Part shown: positions 37,619-40,047 of the stretch, piece after piece
How positions within the stretch are numbered: the first letter of the stretch is position 1
Layout: each line of letters opens with the position of its first letter
NCBI GenBank assembly: GCA_938085045.1
Contig: CALKGI010000038.1
Location: forward strand, 1-40,047
Origin: an uncultured Alteromonadaceae bacterium
GTDB taxonomy: Bacteria; Pseudomonadota; Gammaproteobacteria; Enterobacterales; Alteromonadaceae
Length of the DNA stretch: 40,047 nucleotides
Direction of reading: 5' to 3'
Notes under the pieces: model-generated
What the model saw: only the letters and a program-made list of their open reading frames with translations
Database searches by the model: none
Told to the model about the DNA's origin: nothing
Made by a program: the position numbers and the translations under genes

Positions 37619-38168
37619 ATAGTCAAAAAGACGCAATTTACGCAATCGCGCGTAGAGTCGCTTATATCAGCTAAATAGTCCATCTTTTTCCATAAAAAAA
37701 GCCGGAAAATAGCCAAAAAACCCTACTTATTCAGAGGTTTTCCACAATTATTAAAAACCTGAGCATTTAAACAACAAAAGCGGGTTAAAAGCGATTTTTA
37801 AGTCTCTGGTTATAAAATAAACAGCCAGTTTGACTTGTCAGATAAGAGTGAATGATAGAGCGTCCTCAAAAACGCGTCTAACAAGTGTAGCGGATATTTT
37901 TCATCTGTTACAAAATATTTTCAGCTTTGAAGACCAGACTCGGCGGGACTTTAATCACAAAAAAATAAAACTGACAAAAAAAATGAAAGATAGCCATTTG
38001 TTGATCAGAAAAAAATCTACTAGGGTTAATTGAGGATTGAGCAAGTTTTGTTCAATTCTCATTAGTACCAAGCAGCACCTAAATATACGCTGGCATTTTT
38101 TGTCGGTATGGCACGGATGATAAAAGTGAGCGCAACATGGATATGTTTAATACAGCCAAATATAACCG

Positions 38169-38222
38169 AACCACCGACTTGATGAGAGCGCATAACGCAA
38201 ACTCAGCCACGGTGGTTTTTTT
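38169..38222 (+). terminator. Terminator-like hairpin upstream of the DUF559 operon
   Basis: 8-bp stem 38169-38176 / 38210-38217 with a 33-base loop and a following T-run. The long loop makes it weaker than a standard terminator. It could end a small RNA starting after the coxB promoter region. Confidence 0.4.
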
Positions 38223-38363
38223 ATGTCAAAAAGTAAAATAGGAGGTTTGATAAAACAACAGACGATAAGCTAGATCTATTCGGATCATCGAAAACGAATA
38301 GATAACATAAAAGTGTGCCAATGAAGGCAGTTTGGACACCTCAACACTTTAAAGGAATAGCAA

Positions 38364-38834
38364 ATGGAATTAAAAAACAGAATCAGGGCATTATGGTGCA
38401 ATAGCACTGAGGCCGAGCGCAAGCTTTGGCAAGCCCTACAAAACCCACATAACTTTAGTTTACTGCGTAATTTACAGTCTGATTCTTCACCCGCTGAACC
38501 ACAAGAAATTCATTTCGTTCGGCATGTGGCGCTCGGCGACTTTTTTGTCGACTTTTTATGTGTCGACTTAAAGCTGGTGATAGAACTAGATGGTGGACTG
38601 GCTGGTGCTGCTAAACGGTTAGCTGTGCAGCGTACCACCGTATTACAGTATCGGGGGTTCTTGGTGGTGCGGTTATTTCAGCACGACATCCTTGGCAATA
38701 TGGTTGGTGTGCTGGATAAACTCAATCTGATATTAGAGCAACGTAAACACTGCTTAACTAAAAATGCGTTACCTCAAACGCTTAATCCGCAAAATTTCTA
38801 CTTGAACGATAAGGAGTTACTGACATGGATATAA
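38364..38834 (+). CDS. DUF559-type (Vsr-like PD-(D/E)xK) protein 1
   Basis: This 156-residue protein is related to the DUF559 endonuclease-like family. Seen: an N-terminal TEAERKLWQAL helix with E18, FFVDFLC with D63, and LVIELDGG with E74 and D76, the set expected for a PD-(D/E)xK-like site, then YRGFLVVRLFQHDILGNMVGVLD. It has an insert at about 32-50 (SDSSPAEPQEI) and a C-terminal extension of about 30 residues. AAAGGA precedes the ATG. It is first in a three-gene operon of relatives and overlaps the next gene by 10 bp. Nuclease activity is not proven for most DUF559 proteins. Confidence 0.85.
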   Translation: MELKNRIRALWCNSTEAERKLWQALQNPHNFSLLRNLQSDSSPAEPQEIHFVRHVALGDFFVDFLCVDLKLVIELDGGLAGAAKRLAVQRTTVLQYRGFLVVRLFQHDILGNMVGVLDKLNLILEQRKHCLTKNALPQTLNPQNFYLNDKELLTWI

Positions 38835-39247
38835 CACCTAGTACCACCACTGAGCGACAAAATGCCGCTGCCGCTGAAACGCTGCTATTAAGAGAGATTA
38901 GCAAAAGGCAACTGCACGGATACAAATTTCGCCGACAAACCTGCTCTCATTGTGCAGCGATAGACTTTGTTTGTGCTGAATTGAAATTGGTGGTTGAGCT
39001 TTACAGCGAGCGTGACAACGAAAGTGCACAAGATATTGGCGCTAGAACCCAGCGCCTAGAAGGCAAGGGTTTTCAGTTGGCCAGATTTCGTCACAGTGAA
39101 GTATTAACCAATCTTGCGGGCGTTATTGATTCGTTGTCGGTGGCCATTAGGCAATGCAAAAAGTCAGTGGCGATGAGCCAAATGGCCTGTCGTTATTTGT
39201 CTGGGTCTATGAGTAAATCATTTTTATCACCACGGGTGAGTACATAA
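38825..39247 (+). CDS. DUF559-type protein 2 with altered active site
   Basis: This 140-residue relative of the flanking genes matches the family in AETLLLREI (E18), HGYKFRRQT, IDFVC (D47) and LKLVVEL (E59), but the normal ELDG reads ELYS, so the second acidic residue and the Gly are lost. C40 and C43 (TCSHC) form a CxxC pair not seen in the neighbours. RHSEVLTNLAGVIDSL ends the core, followed by about 30 extra residues. AAGGAG precedes the ATG inside the end of the previous gene. It may be catalytically weak or act as a partner subunit; that is inference. Confidence 0.82.
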   Translation: MDITPSTTTERQNAAAAETLLLREISKRQLHGYKFRRQTCSHCAAIDFVCAELKLVVELYSERDNESAQDIGARTQRLEGKGFQLARFRHSEVLTNLAGVIDSLSVAIRQCKKSVAMSQMACRYLSGSMSKSFLSPRVST

Positions 39248-39259
39248 AGGAAGAGCATC

Positions 39260-39598
39260 ATGGACTTAACACAAACAAAGCACAGTAAACCCAGTCGTGA
39301 TGTCGTTGCGCAGCGACGACTGTGGGAAGTAATGAGAAACCAACAAGTTGAGGGATTGAGCTTTATCCGTCAGGTATTGGTTGAACCATTCATTGTCGAT
39401 TTTGCCTGTATAGAGAAAAAGATCATCGTAGAGCTTGATGGTGTTAGCAACACAGAACAGCAACATTATGATAAGCGTCGAACTGAGTATTTGCAGAGCA
39501 AAGGGTTTGTTGTAGTGCGTTTTTGGCACAGCGAAGTATTAACTGATATGCCAAGCGTTGTCAGCACTTTGCGGGCCGAACTGGCCCAAGGTCACTAA
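39260..39598 (+). CDS. DUF559-type protein 3, canonical length
   Basis: This 112-residue protein is the most typical of the three by size and sequence: RRLWEVMRNQQVEGLSFIRQ, FIVDFAC (D47), KKIIVELDG (E59, D60), YLQSKGFVVVRFWHSEVLTDM. The usual TEAE in the first helix reads VVAQ here, so the first Glu is replaced by Gln (Q18). AAAGGA lies before the ATG, 12 bp after the previous stop. Family members are predicted Vsr-like endonucleases; substrates are unknown. It probably belongs to one transcript with the two genes upstream. Confidence 0.85.
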   Translation: MDLTQTKHSKPSRDVVAQRRLWEVMRNQQVEGLSFIRQVLVEPFIVDFACIEKKIIVELDGVSNTEQQHYDKRRTEYLQSKGFVVVRFWHSEVLTDMPSVVSTLRAELAQGH

Positions 39599-39947
39599 TA
39601 TTGACATGAAATACGAGACGTTGCTTAACTCCTGAGTAGCGTCTCGCTATGAATATTCTGCAAGATCCTCTTTATTAGCCTCTTATTGGTCTTCTTAAAC
39701 ATTTTTATACTGTTAAAAACCGACATTATCGAATGGTTAAATTTTGACAGTTTTGTTTTAAGTTAATGATATTAAACATAAAAAAATCACCCGTCTTTAT
39801 ATTGACAGAATTTGGCTTATTATTGATAACCACTTTTTCGACAAGTCTGTAATATGCCTAACCAGTTACCAAGCAACACGATAAATAGGGAAGCGGTTAA
39901 AAACGGAAGGTGTTGTAGTTAGAGCATTTATGCTCGGGATCTATTTA
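39599..39947. other. Intergenic region after the DUF559 operon
   Basis: This 349-bp stretch has no gene. It holds a 12-bp hairpin (39614-39625 / 39635-39646, with G-U pairs) without a T-run after the last DUF559 gene, two TTGACA motifs (39744 and 39802), and the palindrome GAGCAT-TT-ATGCTC at 39922-39935. It leads directly into the 19-bp repeat array. Confidence 0.6.
39802..39830 (+). promoter_or_regulatory. Candidate sigma-70 promoter before the repeat array
   Basis: TTGACA (39802-39807), 17-bp spacer, GATAAC (39825-39830), pointing right into the repeat array at the window end. The -35 is perfect and the -10 matches four of six positions. A weaker TTGACA-17-TGATAT lies at 39744-39772. Confidence 0.45.
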
Positions 39948-40047
39948 AGGAAGTTGTATAAGGGATAGGAAGTTGTATAAGGGATAGGAAGTTGTATAAG
40001 GGATAGGAAGTTGTATAAGGGATAGGAAGTTGTATAAGGGATAGGAA
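39948..40047. repeat. 19-bp perfect tandem repeat array, cut by window end
   Basis: The unit AGGAAGTTGTATAAGGGAT repeats with period 19 from 39948 (AAGTTG at 39951, 39970, 39989, 40008 and 40027) and continues to the last base. Five units are visible with no mismatches and no spacers, so it is a simple tandem repeat (VNTR-like), not a CRISPR. Its full length is outside the window. Confidence 0.95.

Larger units (their letters stand above)
37552..38363. other. Long intergenic region between coxB and the DUF559 operon
   Basis: This region of over 800 bp is AT-rich. It holds the FNR-type box near its left end, a small inverted repeat at 38036-38056, and an 8-bp stem AACCACCG (38169-38176) / CGGTGGTT (38210-38217) followed by T's, which could end a short transcript. 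A 34-codon frame at 38137-38241 overlaps that hairpin; it has a weak ribosome-binding site and no known relative. No other gene is supported. Confidence 0.5.

Noticed and set aside
37830..38033. 67-codon frame upstream of the DUF559 operon
   Set aside because: Lys/Ser-rich translation in AT-rich DNA, no ribosome-binding site, no domain.
39852..39930. Integron attC-like site (GCCTAAC ... GTTAGAG)
   Set aside because: The left motif fits the attC end consensus, but the right end does not and no imperfect inverted stem joins them. No integrase is seen.
39948..40047. CRISPR array
   Set aside because: The units are 19 bp in direct contact with no unique spacers, and no cas gene is nearby.

Overview
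The window looks like a chromosomal segment of a marine-type Gammaproteobacterium, probably in or near Alteromonadales. This rests on gene content: an aa3-type cytochrome c oxidase locus in the order coxB-coxA-ctaG-coxC followed by DUF2909, SURF1, ctaA, ctaB and sco; a dprA-smg-topoisomerase zinc-finger block; a CheD-containing chemotaxis operon; and moderate GC content. The genus cannot be fixed from the sequence alone.

Region 1 (about 1-13.7 kb, + strand) holds two tandem copies of a complete transcription unit, 7030 bp apart. Each encodes a secreted protein of about 2130 residues. The proteins have a signal peptide, two copies of a 617-residue module that looks like a parallel beta-helix, calcium-binding TSP3-like linkers, and a C-terminal half with nine Asp-boxes, which suggests beta-propellers as in GH74 or sialidase-like proteins. 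The copies share promoter-like sequences and terminators. In the first copy, about 1.1 kb of module 1 appears to have been overwritten by module 2.

Region 2 (14.0-17.5 kb, - strand) holds a YcgR-like PilZ protein, a four-zinc-finger topoisomerase-related protein (yrdD type), smg and dprA.

Region 3 (17.6-28.7 kb) is a chemosensory operon on the - strand in the order STAS, cheY, cheA, cheW, MCP, cheR, cheD, cheB. From cheY to cheB this is the gene order I recall for the Pseudomonas aeruginosa Che2 cluster. The receptor has no membrane segment, carries seven PAS domains in two families, and ends in a CheR-binding type pentapeptide (QWEEF). A divergent gene encodes an excisionase-like HTH fused to a receiver domain. 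Its upstream region carries three 9-bp-phased ATTGC repeats that could be an operator.

Region 4 (28.7-37.5 kb) is the cytochrome c oxidase locus: sco, ctaB, ctaA, an unnamed CxxxC membrane-anchored protein, SURF1, DUF2909 (+ strand), coxC, ctaG, coxA and coxB (with a fused cytochrome c domain). A perfect FNR/Anr-type palindrome lies upstream of coxB. A long imperfect inverted repeat of 'cacggag' sequence lies between DUF2909 and coxC.

Region 5 (37.5-40.0 kb) is an accessory region. It has a long gap, then a tight operon of three different small DUF559-type (Vsr-like PD-(D/E)xK) proteins, each apparently missing or keeping different active-site residues. The window ends inside a perfect 19-bp tandem repeat array. 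The best candidates for undescribed biology are the twin giant secreted proteins and the triple DUF559 operon.
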